Positions 16,446-26,391 of a stretch of 64,000 bases of DNA are shown piece after piece (position 1 is the first letter of the stretch; every line of letters begins with the position of its first letter). This DNA comes from Parachlamydiaceae bacterium. Its GTDB lineage: Bacteria; Chlamydiota; Chlamydiia; Chlamydiales; Parachlamydiaceae. The notes below the pieces were generated by a model, which was not told the DNA's origin, searched no databases, and worked only from the letters and a program-made list of their open reading frames with translations. Both the position numbers and the translations under genes were made by a program. The stretch is from NCBI GenBank assembly GCA_013821265.1, contig JACDHD010000006.1, positions 1-64,000 on the forward strand, given 5' to 3'.

Positions 16446-17897
16446 ATGCATACGCTATCCGCAATTGAACTTCGCGATAAATTTCTTAAAGGTGAGCTTT
16501 CTGCTGTCGCCATTGTACAGACGTTCCTGGATCGCATTGAAAAATATGATGGCCAAGTTGGGGCGTTTTTAACGGTGTATCGCGAACGCGCTTTAGCAAA
16601 AGCCAAACATCTAGATGAAAAACGAACGGCAAAAAAGCCTCTAGGTAAATTGGCAGGCATCCCTATTGCCATCAAAGATAACATTCATGTGAAAGGGGAA
16701 ATCAGTACCTGCTCTTCGAAATTTTTGACCAATTATCGCGCGCCTTTTGACTCAACTGTCGTACGTCTTCTAGAAGATGAGGATGCAATCATCATAGGCA
16801 AAACGAATATGGATGAATTTGCAATGGGATCTTCTACTGAGAACTCTGCATTGCAAAAGACGAAAAATCCTTGGAACTTAAAGTGTACTCCAGGGGGATC
16901 CTCTGGAGGTTCTGCCGCTGCAGTAGCGGCTAGAATGTGTCCGGTGGCTTTTGGTAGCGATACAGGAGGCTCTATTCGCCAACCTGCGTCGTTGTGTGGG
17001 ATTGTGGGGTTCAAACCTACTTATGGACGTGTTTCTCGATTTGGGTTGGTGGCATTTGGATCTTCGTTGGATCAGATTGGTCCCTTGACCACAACAGCGG
17101 CAGATGCTGCTTTGATGATGGAAGTGTTAGGGCGTCACTGTGAACGCGATTCTACTAGTATCAATGCTCCTACAGAAAACTATCTCAGTCAAATGTCGGG
17201 TATTATTAGAGGAATGAAGATAGGAGTTCCTTGGGAATTTTTAGAAGGATTGGCTCCTGAGCCTAAGCAATTATTCCAGCATTCCATTGAGACATTAAAG
17301 AAAATGGGAGCTCAGATTGTCGATGTGGATTTGAGTGTTTTGAAGTATTCAATCGCTGTGTATTACATTTTGGCTACAGCTGAAGCGTCAACAAACCTCG
17401 CACGATTTGATGGCATTCGCTATGGATTGCGTTCAGCGCGTGCAAAGACGTTAGATGAGGTGTATGAGTTCTCAAAGGAAGAGGGCTTTGGACCTGAAGT
17501 TAAGCGACGTATCCTATTGGGAACGTACGTGTTGTCAGCAGGATATCAAGATGCCTACTACAAAAAAGCACAGAAAGTGCGTACTCTGATGATACGTAGT
17601 TATCAGGCAGCATTTGAGAAGTGTGACATTGTGGCGACTCCGGTTTCCCCATTTGCTGCGTTTGAAATTGGGGCCATTCAAGATCCGTTGCAGATGTATC
17701 TTGAGGACATTTATACCATTTCTAGCAACCTTGCTGGATTGCCTGCTGTGAGTGTTCCTGGGGGTTTTACTACGGAAGGCAAGCCTGTTGGATTACATTT
17801 AACAGGACCACAAAAACTAGACACACGCGTATTGCAAGTGGCAGATGCTTTTGAAAAAGCGACAGATTATCGACGCGTACCAACATTAGTTAAGTAG
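16446..17897 (+). CDS. gatA: Asp/Glu-tRNA(Asn/Gln) amidotransferase subunit A
   Basis: GatA is the amidase that releases ammonia from glutamine. The amidase-signature triad is intact: Lys77 in [11 protein letters not shown], cis-Ser152 in TPGGSSGGS and Ser176 in DTGGSIRQP. The length (483 aa) is standard. AAAGG lies ahead of the ATG. Its neighbours gatC and gatB complete the complex, which implies there may be no dedicated GlnRS for charging tRNA(Gln). Confidence 0.97.
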   Translation: MHTLSAIELRDKFLKGELSAVAIVQTFLDRIEKYDGQVGAFLTVYRERALAKAKHLDEKRTAKKPLGKLAGIPIAIKDNIHVKGEISTCSSKFLTNYRAPFDSTVVRLLEDEDAIIIGKTNMDEFAMGSSTENSALQKTKNPWNLKCTPGGSSGGSAAAVAARMCPVAFGSDTGGSIRQPASLCGIVGFKPTYGRVSRFGLVAFGSSLDQIGPLTTTAADAALMMEVLGRHCERDSTSINAPTENYLSQMSGIIRGMKIGVPWEFLEGLAPEPKQLFQHSIETLKKMGAQIVDVDLSVLKYSIAVYYILATAEASTNLARFDGIRYGLRSARAKTLDEVYEFSKEEGFGPEVKRRILLGTYVLSAGYQDAYYKKAQKVRTLMIRSYQAAFEKCDIVATPVSPFAAFEIGAIQDPLQMYLEDIYTISSNLAGLPAVSVPGGFTTEGKPVGLHLTGPQKLDTRVLQVADAFEKATDYRRVPTLVK

Positions 17898-17911
17898 GGA
17901 GAACAGAGAAT

Positions 17912-19372
17912 ATGACACATGGATCTAATTGGGAAACGGTCATCGGTCTAGAAATTCATGCGGAGTTAAATACGAAATCTAAACTATTTAGCGTTGCACC
18001 AAATCGATTTGGTGACGAGCCTAATGTCAATATTACAGAAGTATGCACAGGGCAGCCTGGAGCTTTGCCGGTATTAAACAAAGAAGCAGTGCGCAAAGCT
18101 GTCCAGTTAGGGTGTGCGCTGAATGCAAAGGTTGCCAAATTTAGTAAATTTGATCGCAAATCCTACTTTTACCCTGACAGTCCGCGCAATTTTCAGATCA
18201 CGCAATTCGATGAACCGATTGTGATCGGTGGTACTGTTATTGCTGAAGTGGATGGTGAAGAAAAAGCGTTTGCTGTGAATCGGGTACACCTAGAGGATGA
18301 TGCGGGAATGCTTAAGCATTTTTCGCAATTTGCCGGCGTGGATTACAATCGAGCAGGTGTTCCTCTAGTCGAAATTGTCTCTGAGCCGTGCATCCATAGT
18401 CCTGCTGAGGCTGTTGCCTATGCAATGGCTGTAAAGGCTATCCTTCAGTACATTGACGCTTCAGATTGCAACATGGAAGAGGGATCTTTGCGCGTGGATG
18501 CTAACATTTCAGTTCGCCTTAAAGGGGAAACGGAACTGCGCAATAAGATTGAAATTAAGAACATGAATTCGTTTAGCAATATGGAGATGGCGCTTGAGGC
18601 TGAAATAAAACGCCAAATTTATGAATACACACATCAAGTCAATGTTCCCATTAAAGACATCATTAAACAGGCCACCTATCGTTGGGATCCTGAAAAAAAG
18701 CAAACCGTTCTCATGCGTACAAAAGAGCATGCGGATGACTATCGCTATTTCCCAGAGCCAGACCTAGTTCCTATTGTTCTGACAGAAGCTTACATTGAAG
18801 AGATACGGGAAAGCTTGCCTGAGTTGCCTTTACAGAGGGAACGGCGTTACGTGTATGAAAAGGGATTATCGGCCCACAGCGCTTTTGTGATCACAAGTGA
18901 AAAGCCGCTTGCAGATTACTTTGAAGAGGCACTGAAGACATGTTCCAACGCGCGCAATCTGTGCAATTGGATCATTGTGGAATTTGCAGGGCGCTTTAAA
19001 GATACTGGGAAGTCATTGCTGACAAGCGGGATACCGCCTGTTCAAGTGGGTAAGCTTGTCAATATGATTGAAAAGGGCACGATTACTGGACGCATTGCAA
19101 AAGCTGTCGCAGATGACATGGTTGCAAATGTAGGTAAAGATTGTGAACAGATTGTGGCTGAAAATCCAGATTATAGCCCTGTGCATGACATAGATGAGAT
19201 CTCCAAGCTTGTCGATCAAGTTGTCAGCGAAAACAGTCAGTCCGTCGCAGACTTTAAAGCTGGACGCGATAAAGCGTTTGGATTTCTTGTGGGGCAGGTA
19301 ATGAAGCTTTCGCGAGGAAAAGCATCTCCACAGGTAGTCAACGACCTGTTGAAGCAAAAAATAGGTGTATAA
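17912..19372 (+). CDS. gatB: Asp/Glu-tRNA(Asn/Gln) amidotransferase subunit B
   Basis: GatB binds and activates the misacylated tRNA. The family start [17 protein letters not shown] is present, as are [31 protein letters not shown] and the kinase-like core ([20 protein letters not shown]). The C-terminal helical and YqeY-like tail ends with [15 protein letters not shown]. The 486-aa length is normal. It starts 14 bases after gatA, with GGGAGA before the ATG. Confidence 0.97.
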   Translation: MTHGSNWETVIGLEIHAELNTKSKLFSVAPNRFGDEPNVNITEVCTGQPGALPVLNKEAVRKAVQLGCALNAKVAKFSKFDRKSYFYPDSPRNFQITQFDEPIVIGGTVIAEVDGEEKAFAVNRVHLEDDAGMLKHFSQFAGVDYNRAGVPLVEIVSEPCIHSPAEAVAYAMAVKAILQYIDASDCNMEEGSLRVDANISVRLKGETELRNKIEIKNMNSFSNMEMALEAEIKRQIYEYTHQVNVPIKDIIKQATYRWDPEKKQTVLMRTKEHADDYRYFPEPDLVPIVLTEAYIEEIRESLPELPLQRERRYVYEKGLSAHSAFVITSEKPLADYFEEALKTCSNARNLCNWIIVEFAGRFKDTGKSLLTSGIPPVQVGKLVNMIEKGTITGRIAKAVADDMVANVGKDCEQIVAENPDYSPVHDIDEISKLVDQVVSENSQSVADFKAGRDKAFGFLVGQVMKLSRGKASPQVVNDLLKQKIGV

Positions 19373-19440
19373 CTCTTGAAGAATATTGTGATTTTCGTGT
19401 AAACCGATATTTTTGTTAATTTAATTCAAGGAAGGTCATT

Positions 19441-20064
19441 ATGAAAAGATTTCTATTTGTCATCGGATTGTCAGCAGCTTTATATCACTCCACATCTCTT
19501 TCTGCACATTGTCAAATGCCATGTGGGATTTATCACGACAACATGATTTACGATCAAGTCGATCAGTATGTCGAAACGATGTACAAGGGCATGACGATGC
19601 TCAGCAACAGCAAATTTAATAATGCATGGGATCGCAATGAATTTGTTCGTTGGGTCATCAATAAGGAAAAAAGTTCTGATGACGCTTCGCAATTGATCTT
19701 GAAATACTTTTTGCAACAGCGCATTAAGCCAGGTGAAGAAGATACTGCTGATCAGGTTACAAGTGCTCATAAGCTGTTGTTTCTCCTAGTCCAAATCAAG
19801 CAAAACGTGGATCGCAAATTCATTAACGACTTTGCCGATGAGTGGGATAAATTCAAGCTGATGTTCCACGTAGAAGGGTATCAGTGCCAAGTTGAGTTAT
19901 TAAAGCAGCGTAAGATTGAAAGAGAACGCGAAGAAAAGCTTGAGAAAGAGCAAGGGCCAAAACCTGTGGAAACTAAAAAAGAGGGCGCACAGATAAGTGA
20001 CAGCCATGGTGATGATCACCATCATGATCACGATGAGCATTACCACGCTCCGGCGTACCTGTAA
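19441..20064 (+). CDS. sodN: Secreted nickel superoxide dismutase-like protein with His-rich tail
   Basis: Residues 1-22 look like a Sec signal peptide ending in SLSA. Cleavage there would leave HCQMPCGIY at the new N-terminus. That is an exact match to the Ni-hook HCxxPCGxY of nickel SODs, whose metal site needs a free N-terminal His1 plus Cys2 and Cys6. The following helical bundle (VETMYKGMTML, NEFVRWVINKEKSSDDASQL, DEWDKFKLMFH) resembles the NiSOD subunit. The last 45 or so residues are a charged linker and a tail HHHDHDEHYH, which may handle nickel. The mature length (185 aa) exceeds the usual 117 or so because of this tail. Known NiSODs are usually processed by a dedicated SodX protease; here signal peptidase could do it. 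AAGGAAGG precedes the ATG. The enzyme would act in the periplasm. Confidence 0.85.
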   Translation: MKRFLFVIGLSAALYHSTSLSAHCQMPCGIYHDNMIYDQVDQYVETMYKGMTMLSNSKFNNAWDRNEFVRWVINKEKSSDDASQLILKYFLQQRIKPGEEDTADQVTSAHKLLFLLVQIKQNVDRKFINDFADEWDKFKLMFHVEGYQCQVELLKQRKIEREREEKLEKEQGPKPVETKKEGAQISDSHGDDHHHDHDEHYHAPAYL

Positions 20065-20146
20065 GTCATCGTTTCGTTCCCGTTTTAATGGCTAGAATGG
20101 ACGAGATGGACAAAAGGACAAGCAATACGAAAAATGTTGTCCATTC

Positions 20147-20472
20147 GAGACAATTGCATAAGTCAAATGATTGTATTAACTTTCTTTTTATTTTTTTACC
20201 ACCGAGACACAGAGGCACAGAGCAGCACAGAGAGCAAGAGGCTATTTTATGGCTTTGGGGTTATTTGAGGATTGACTTTTCGATCTTTTTTTTAAAAAAC
20301 TGAGGCTTTTAAAAAAACCAGCCAAGGCGAAATTGTCTGACAACAATTTCGCCTTTACATTGCTGCGCAAAAAGATGTTATGTTTAGAGACATCTACAAT
20401 TCGCTCTCTGTGCTGCTCTGTGTCTCTGTGTCTCGGTGGTAAAAATAGATCGAAGACTTATGCAATTGTCTC
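20147..20472. mobile_element. MITE-like element: 18-bp terminal inverted repeats around a repeat C hairpin
   Basis: GAGACAATTGCATAAGTC at 20147-20164 is perfectly inverted at 20455-20472. Inside, a repeat C hairpin spans 20195-20445, with an inner inverted repeat of GCGAAATTGT type at its core. No protein is encoded. It fills the gap between sodN and the Nudix gene. Confidence 0.85.
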
Positions 20473-20488
20473 ATTCTGGCCATTTTAC

Positions 20489-20995
20489 TTAAAACTTATT
20501 TAGGGGGAAGCCGCAGCGCGACAAGAAGAAACGGATAAATTTTAACGGGTGTCTCAAAAAATACCAAAATATTCGACCGTAGGTGACTTGCGTTGGTTTT
20601 GATAATACTCCATCAAAATTAGCCAACGCGTCGTCTAACCATTCCTTATGTAACTCAAAAAAAGAACTAGGTAGTTTATCGATTGGATAAAATCCAACGC
20701 TGCGCGTTTCATCTCCTGTAGTAGTAGAGCCCTCTAATACGGCGCATTCAAAGGCGTAAGTCAAGCGTGTTATTCTATTTATTGGGTAATACTCAGCAAC
20801 TTTTCTGATGATCTTAACGCGAAGACCCGTTTCTTCAAGCACTTCGCGCACAACCGCTTCTTCGGGAGTCTCTCCCGCATCAATGCCCCCTCCGGGTAAG
20901 ACCCATACAGAGACATCGCGTCGCTCTAAAATGAGCACGGCGTCGCGTTTTTCGTTAAAAATTATCCCGATTACAGCATTTTTCATAGGAAGCAT
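20489..20995 (-). CDS. Nudix hydrolase
   Basis: A Nudix pyrophosphohydrolase with a complete Nudix box: GGIDAGETPEEAVVREVLEETGLRV (quoted in parts: GGIDAGE, then REVLEETG). It would hydrolyse a nucleoside diphosphate linked to another moiety; the substrate cannot be told. The start is uncertain: an ATG at 20995 or 20986 suits the family opening MKNAVIGIIF, while a TTG further out at 21022 lacks a ribosome-binding site. It stands alone on the minus strand. Confidence 0.85.
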   Translation of the reverse strand: MLPMKNAVIGIIFNEKRDAVLILERRDVSVWVLPGGGIDAGETPEEAVVREVLEETGLRVKIIRKVAEYYPINRITRLTYAFECAVLEGSTTTGDETRSVGFYPIDKLPSSFFELHKEWLDDALANFDGVLSKPTQVTYGRIFWYFLRHPLKFIRFFLSRCGFPLNKF

Positions 20996-21097
20996 CTTAT
21001 GCGAAACAAACTCTGTTTGCAATTTAATAATTTTTTGAGCACTATGCAGTTAAGGGTGCAAATCTTTTTTATAATAATCATCACATAATGAGGTTTT

Positions 21098-22105
21098 ATG
21101 GCTGCTCCTGTCCCTTTGGGTGCTTTTGGGTTATCGAGAAACGCAACGGCTCTAGTGACATCGCCAACACCAACAACTGCTGATTGTGCAAAATGTTTGA
21201 ATCAAATTCAGAATCGAATCAATTTCCTTGTAGGAGAAGTCAACCAAGCAGATGCAGTGCAGAATTCAGCGTGGACAGGACCTGTAGCAACTAAAGTGTT
21301 AACTGTCTCTGAAATTCTTATGTTCATTATTCCTATTGGGTTAGCTGCGTGGTATATAGCACCCTATATAACGGGAAATATTGACCCTGAGAAAATTGTT
21401 TTGATTTGTGCAATTGCGTTCATATTTTTGTCTTACAATGGAGCGCAAGTGTTGAGAGGAAGACGTATAACGGGCGCAATTCAACAAGTGGGGAATGAAC
21501 AGCGAAAGCGAATAGCACAAGTACAACAGTATCAGCTCCTTCAACAGTTTATGACGATGTTCAAGCAATTTGTTGAATCGGATGCCAAAGAGCGAAGACC
21601 TGCTATGAAACAGGTGATTAATACAAGGCATGCAATGACTGTGGAGTCTCCATCAGATTCCGAAGTCCTTAGCTTTGACTCAGTACTACCAGATTTAGGA
21701 GAATTAGTGCCTCATTTGGTGAAGGCATTGGATCCTCAAAACCCTTTAACGGCTGCACTGACACAGATGTATAGAGGGATGCAAGACGTACATGCATTGA
21801 GGGGTGCTGTTGTGGATCGTAGGCATAGAGTGCAGCATTTGGGATTCGATCATGCAGAGTCAGATGATACCGTTTTAGCTGGCGGCGGACGTTATGATTT
21901 ACAAGTACAAGCACCTGACACGATTTCTCCAGAGATGTTTGATGAATTAGATGCACTTTGTGAGGGTACAGCAGTAAAAGGATTGTCTAGGATTGTAATT
22001 GGAGGAGTAATTTTTGAACGACCTCTCAAAAAGCAGTCACAATTAGAAGGCGAACAAAAACTACTAGAAGTTGTAACGCAGAAAGATGGGGAGACAACAT
22101 CATGA
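21098..22105 (+). CDS. Inc-like hypothetical protein with bilobed hydrophobic hairpin
   Basis: The family is not recognised. Residues 65-115 contain two hydrophobic helices separated by a short polar turn ([18 protein letters not shown], then NIDPEK, then [14 protein letters not shown]), which is the bilobed domain that defines chlamydial inclusion-membrane proteins. A Q-rich helical, coiled-coil-like segment follows ([20 protein letters not shown]), then a polar C-terminus. No Sec signal peptide is seen. The downstream redoxin overlaps by 4 bases, so the two are translationally coupled, which is odd for an effector. AGG lies ahead of the ATG. An Inc role is inferred from topology only. Confidence 0.8.
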   Translation: MAAPVPLGAFGLSRNATALVTSPTPTTADCAKCLNQIQNRINFLVGEVNQADAVQNSAWTGPVATKVLTVSEILMFIIPIGLAAWYIAPYITGNIDPEKIVLICAIAFIFLSYNGAQVLRGRRITGAIQQVGNEQRKRIAQVQQYQLLQQFMTMFKQFVESDAKERRPAMKQVINTRHAMTVESPSDSEVLSFDSVLPDLGELVPHLVKALDPQNPLTAALTQMYRGMQDVHALRGAVVDRRHRVQHLGFDHAESDDTVLAGGGRYDLQVQAPDTISPEMFDELDALCEGTAVKGLSRIVIGGVIFERPLKKQSQLEGEQKLLEVVTQKDGETTS

Positions 22106-22710
22106 TGACAGAGAACAGTAGGAAGCATATGCCATTTACGTTGCCAATAGGATCTATAGCTCCAGATTTTGATCTACCTGCCACCTCAGGAAAAAGTTAC
22201 GATCTTAAACACTTTGATCAAGCAAAGGCCTTGGTGATTTTCTTTACCTGTAACCACTGTCCCTATGTCATTGGTTCTGATGAGGTTACCCGCAAGACTG
22301 CGGAAAAGTTCATTCCTAAGGGAGTTTCTTTTATAGGAATTAATTCTAATAGTGCAAATACCTATCCTGAAGATTCGTTTGAAGAAATGGTGAAACGCAT
22401 CAACACGCATAAGTTTCCTTGGGTGTACCTGCATGATGAAAGTCAAGAGGTCGCCAAAAAATATGGAGCACTCCGCACACCCCATTTTTATGTTTTTGAT
22501 TCCCATCGAAAATTGATCTACACTGGACGTGGAGTAGATAATCCACGCGATACCAGCAAAATGACAGGGAATGATTTAGAGCGGGCACTAGATGAATATT
22601 TGTCAGGTCGACGTATTTCTGTGCCTGTGACCAATCCATTAGGATGTAACGTTAAATGGGAAGGAAAAGATCGTCACTGGATGCCACCAGAAGCATGTAA
22701 TCTCGTATAG
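22102..22710 (+). CDS. Thioredoxin-family peroxiredoxin-like protein
   Basis: A 202-aa thioredoxin-fold protein of the AhpC-TSA/PRX-like group. It opens with [20 protein letters not shown] and has the active-site region [10 protein letters not shown], a CxxC, followed by [21 protein letters not shown] and the cis-Pro strand [10 protein letters not shown]. It probably reduces disulfides or peroxides in the cytoplasm. The start ATG (22102 or 22105) overlaps the stop of the Inc-like gene. The epimerase gene follows 13 bases later. Confidence 0.87.
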   Translation: MMTENSRKHMPFTLPIGSIAPDFDLPATSGKSYDLKHFDQAKALVIFFTCNHCPYVIGSDEVTRKTAEKFIPKGVSFIGINSNSANTYPEDSFEEMVKRINTHKFPWVYLHDESQEVAKKYGALRTPHFYVFDSHRKLIYTGRGVDNPRDTSKMTGNDLERALDEYLSGRRISVPVTNPLGCNVKWEGKDRHWMPPEACNLV

Positions 22711-22723
22711 GATTGTTAGAAAA

Positions 22724-23623
22724 ATGAAAATTTTAGTTGCAGGGTCTTCAGGACTAATTGGAAGTGAACTTGTTATCTTTTTGCGCGCTCAAGGCCATAA
22801 GGTCATGCGTCTTTTGCGACAACGTGATCAGTTGCCGGATGATGCTATCGGATGGGATCCGAAGACAGGTTGGTTATCGACAAGCGATTTTGAAGATTTT
22901 GATGCCGTCATTAATTTGAGTGGGGAAACGATTGCTAGTGGGCGTTGGAGTGAAGAGCGAAAAAAGCGCATTCACGATAGCCGTACTGCGAGTACACGTT
23001 TATTGGCGCTATGTTTGGCGGGATTGCGCAATCCCCCTAAAGTAATGATTAATGCCTCTGCCATGGGATACTATGGAAATTGTGGTTCAGAGATAGTTGA
23101 CGAAGAACATCGAGCAGGTTCTGGATTTTTGGCCGAAGTGTGCCAAGATTGGGAAGCAGCAACGAAGCCTGCAGTGGACAAAGGTATTCGTGTCGTGATG
23201 TTGCGTTTTGGTATTGTCCTAAGTCCAAAAGGCGGAGCACTTGCACAGATGTTACCTGCCTTTAAATTGGGTTTAGGAGGCAAATTAGGAAGTGGCCAGC
23301 AGTACATGAGCTGGGTCCTTTTGGAAGATGTTCTCAATGTAATTGCATTTACACTGGATCAGAACGCTATTCAAGGACCAGTGAACGTGGGGACTCCATT
23401 TCCTGTAACAAATCAAGAGTTTACACAAACCCTATCCAAGGTGCTAAGAAAGCCTGCTTTTTTAGGTGTGCCGGCGTTTGCGCTACGTCTTATTTTTGGT
23501 CAATTTGCTGATGAGGGGCTTCTCAGTAGTACGAGAATGGGGCCGTTGCGTTTGAATCAAGCAAATTTTGAATTTGCGTTTCCTCATTTGGAAGGGGCTC
23601 TACGGCATATCCTAAAGGACTAA
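22724..23623 (+). CDS. TIGR01777-type NAD-dependent epimerase (YfcH/SulA-like)
   Basis: This is a short-chain-type, extended SDR protein with the nucleotide-binding start MKILVAGSSGLIGSELV. The family motifs VINLSGETIASGRW, SRTASTRLL, ASAMGYYGN and VMLRFGIVLSPKGGAL, together with the C-terminal DUF1731 segment PAFLGVPAFALRLIFGQFA, place it in the YfcH group. Length 299 aa is normal. The substrate is unknown for the family. Confidence 0.92.
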   Translation: MKILVAGSSGLIGSELVIFLRAQGHKVMRLLRQRDQLPDDAIGWDPKTGWLSTSDFEDFDAVINLSGETIASGRWSEERKKRIHDSRTASTRLLALCLAGLRNPPKVMINASAMGYYGNCGSEIVDEEHRAGSGFLAEVCQDWEAATKPAVDKGIRVVMLRFGIVLSPKGGALAQMLPAFKLGLGGKLGSGQQYMSWVLLEDVLNVIAFTLDQNAIQGPVNVGTPFPVTNQEFTQTLSKVLRKPAFLGVPAFALRLIFGQFADEGLLSSTRMGPLRLNQANFEFAFPHLEGALRHILKD

Positions 23624-23632
23624 AAGGAAATG

Positions 23633-23961
23633 GTTGTCTAAGTGCTAACCCCTGCCTGTGCCTGTGCCCGATTTCCGATCGAAACGATTGTAACAATCTT
23701 CGTTTTGTTTTTTACCACAGAGGCACAGAGAAGCACAGAGAGCGAGAGGAGGTTTTGTGGCTTTGAGGCTAATGGTGCGAGGCTTTTTAAAAAAGTTAGA
23801 AAAGCATTACATAGAACACATCAAAGCTACGCAACCCCCTCGCTCTCTGTGCTTCTCTGTGCCTCTGTGTCTCTGTGGTAAAAAACAAAACGCAGACTTA
23901 TGCAAGTGTCTCAATCAGTCCAATTATCGATCGGAAATCGGGCACGGGTACGGAGAGGGTT
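23633..23961. mobile_element. Nested element: repeat C hairpin inside a repeat D palindrome
   Basis: An outer palindrome pairs GCCCGATTTCCGATCG (about 23666-23681) with CGATCGGAAATCGGGC (about 23928-23943). Within it, 23701-23892 is a long repeat C hairpin beginning CGTTTTGTTTTTTACCACAG and ending in its complement. A GACTTATGCAAGTGTCTC end lies at 23895-23912. A degenerate partner may be GGTTGTCTAAGTGCTAACC near 23633. Confidence 0.8.
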
Positions 23962-23975
23962 TACCTATTCGTCGT

Positions 23976-25436
23976 CTATCGTGAAATGGCTTTTAAATCG
24001 ATGTAGCCATTGGGGATATCAACTCCAACAAGTTGGACTTTCACGCGATCGCCCACATCCAATCCAAGATAGCCACTGACAACCTTGCCTTCAACTGGGG
24101 GCTTGAGTAAACGTACCCACGTACCCTTGTCGCTTGCTCCAGTTATAATCCCATTAAAAAATTCGTTCACGTGCGATGAGAGAAGCATGGCAGCAGCAGA
24201 TTTAATCAAGCGTCGCTGTACTTTTTCCGCATCATCTTCTTTTTGAGTGCAGTGTAGGGCTAGATGTGAGAGCTCTTTAGCTGTATAGGGAAGAGTCGTG
24301 TTTTGCAAGCGAGATAAGAGGATGCGCTGGGTTATTAAGTCGGGAAAGCGGCGATTGGGCGCTGTCGTATGTGAATAGTCTTTTAAGGCTAATCCAAAAT
24401 GAGGAATGGGTTTTTCGGTTGGCATTTGGAGAACATATTCGCCTTTGCCGATGAGTTTTATGATGGTTAATGAGAGGTCGGAAAAGGTTTCTGGATTTCT
24501 GGCGCGCTGTTCGGACAAGAAGGCATCAAGAGCCTTTGAATCTGGTTGTAGAGGTAGGTGGCCACCTAATTCTTTGGCGATCTCAACTATACGATCCCAG
24601 CGTTTCGGCGTTTGGACAATGCGACGTAGAATTGGAATATCTTGTTCCTTTAGGAAACGTGTTGTCACTGTATTTGCAGTGATCATGAAGTATTCAATTA
24701 GTTCATAAGCGTGATTTTTTTGAACTTCTTTGATTGCAACAATCATGCCATTTTCGATTACTGGTTTTGTTTCAATTTTATCGAATGTCAGCATGCCATG
24801 TTGATGTCGGAACGATTTGAGCTGCTGGGCAATTTTGTCCTGTAAACGAATTTGTTCGGCCAAATTTGCAACTGAAGAAAACACAGCTGGAGGATTTGTG
24901 TTTGTTTCTAGCCATGCGCCAGTTGCATTGTAGGCAAGTTTAGCATGGTTATGCACCATTGCATGTGAAATAGAATAATCACTGAACATGCCTGTTTGGT
25001 CAACTACAAATATAATGACAATAGCGAGACGGTCTTCATTAGGATTTAAAGATGTTAAATTGGTCGATAGCTTTTCTGGCAGCATGGGGAAAATCTGTGC
25101 CGGAGTATAGACAGAGGTCGTATTGTGTTCAGCATGCTGATCAATCGCTGATTGTTGTGCGACTGTGGTGGCAACGTCGGCGATTGCGACATAGACACGA
25201 TTAGTGGTTGCATCGATAGGTTCAGCAAAAGTGATTTGATCTAGGTCCCGGGAATCGTCATTATCTATGGAAACCCACAACTTATCGCGGAGATCGATGA
25301 CATTTTTGTTAAATGCTGGCTGATCAATAGCTGTTAGCTCTTTTTGAATTTGTGGAGAAAAATCAGGTAAAAAGCCACGAGTTAACATGACATTTTTGGC
25401 GATTTCCGCCAAATAACGAGAAGAATTCTGGCTCAT
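23976..25436 (-). CDS. RNB-domain exoribonuclease (RNase II/R family), short form
   Basis: An RNB catalytic domain begins near residue 40, with the metal-binding Asp cluster in SIDNDDSRDLDQITFA, the motif VYVAIADVA, then AEHNTTSVYTPAQIFPMLPE and LDAFLSEQRARNPETFSDLS. KDYSHTTAPNRRFPDLITQRIL is the conserved 3' part of RNB domains. A short S1/OB-like domain ends the protein. At 486 aa it lacks the N-terminal cold-shock domains of typical RNase II/R. It would degrade RNA 3' to 5'. It follows the outer-membrane gene by 19 bases on the same strand. Confidence 0.92.
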   Translation of the reverse strand: MSQNSSRYLAEIAKNVMLTRGFLPDFSPQIQKELTAIDQPAFNKNVIDLRDKLWVSIDNDDSRDLDQITFAEPIDATTNRVYVAIADVATTVAQQSAIDQHAEHNTTSVYTPAQIFPMLPEKLSTNLTSLNPNEDRLAIVIIFVVDQTGMFSDYSISHAMVHNHAKLAYNATGAWLETNTNPPAVFSSVANLAEQIRLQDKIAQQLKSFRHQHGMLTFDKIETKPVIENGMIVAIKEVQKNHAYELIEYFMITANTVTTRFLKEQDIPILRRIVQTPKRWDRIVEIAKELGGHLPLQPDSKALDAFLSEQRARNPETFSDLSLTIIKLIGKGEYVLQMPTEKPIPHFGLALKDYSHTTAPNRRFPDLITQRILLSRLQNTTLPYTAKELSHLALHCTQKEDDAEKVQRRLIKSAAAMLLSSHVNEFFNGIITGASDKGTWVRLLKPPVEGKVVSGYLGLDVGDRVKVQLVGVDIPNGYIDLKAISR

Positions 25437-25455
25437 TTGTTACCTATAGTTAGAA

Positions 25456-26391
25456 CTAAAAACTTGCTTGAACTTCACCACCGAAGTATCCAGCGGAATC
25501 TAACTTAAAGTGACGTTTATGTCGATTATGTCGATCCGAAATTGTGAGTTTAGTGCCCAGCGTATATCCTGCGTGGAGATTAGCATGTAGCCAGGAATTG
25601 TAATCGTAATTTACAGCTCCCTCAACGCCTTTAGAACGGTAAGCCCATAATCCTTTGGACAGCGGTTCTGTTTGGCTGACGCGTTGACGGTGATCTAATG
25701 CCCTTGCAGCTACAGCCAGAGACCAGCAGCGATTCCACTGATAAACTAAGGACATATTTACAGGATAGACAACGTTTAATTTCCAAGAATCAGTAATTTG
25801 CCAGTCAAATCCGATGATCGGATAGACTCGATCGATTTTCATGCCAGTTTGAAAGATAAGACCAGTATGAATGCCGATGTTGGAACAGTAGTCGTAGCGT
25901 CCCCATAGAACCCCATCGTAGCTTGTGTATTCGTTAAAATTCAGGTGATCAGGGTCTAAATTGAGGCTTAATTGAGCTCTCCAAAACCAGTTCTGGGCGC
26001 GATGTGTAAATAAACCCAGGGAAACGTCAACGGTATGGAATTTGGTTTCGTTAAAGAAAGGGTTTTGGGACCAAGCTAAGCGGGTGTATTCATAACCAAC
26101 GGAAATGGCTAGAGCTTCTTCGCAAGAGGGATCGTAATAGAATACAGCGCTGCCTTCAATTTCTATATCGCGATATTCCAAGTGTTGATCGTCGAGGTAC
26201 CATTTTTTGAAGTCGGCTTTGCCAACAGCATCTCCTGTTATATTCACAGAAAAAGGTCTTTGTTCATCAGAATTGCTGAAAGGATGAATGTTTTCAGCTC
26301 CAAAGTCGTCAGTGTCGATATCCACTTCCGCATGTAACGAAGTATAGGAAACAAGAAGGGCTCCTAATATTTTACAGATGGCTTTTTTCAC
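25456..26391 (-). CDS. Outer-membrane beta-barrel protein (DUF6268-like)
   Basis: A signal peptide (MKKAICKILGALLVSYTSLHA) is followed by about 290 residues of alternating hydrophobic and aromatic strands. The chain ends in phenylalanine (GGEVQASF), as in BAM-assembled barrels. Repeated patterns such as ISVGYEYTRLAW, VDVSLGLF, WRAQLSLNLD and LHANLHAGYTLG look like barrel strands. I believe it belongs to the DUF6268-type barrels common in Chlamydiae, but the function is unknown. It lies directly upstream of the RNB gene. Confidence 0.85.
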   Translation of the reverse strand: MKKAICKILGALLVSYTSLHAEVDIDTDDFGAENIHPFSNSDEQRPFSVNITGDAVGKADFKKWYLDDQHLEYRDIEIEGSAVFYYDPSCEEALAISVGYEYTRLAWSQNPFFNETKFHTVDVSLGLFTHRAQNWFWRAQLSLNLDPDHLNFNEYTSYDGVLWGRYDYCSNIGIHTGLIFQTGMKIDRVYPIIGFDWQITDSWKLNVVYPVNMSLVYQWNRCWSLAVAARALDHRQRVSQTEPLSKGLWAYRSKGVEGAVNYDYNSWLHANLHAGYTLGTKLTISDRHNRHKRHFKLDSAGYFGGEVQASF

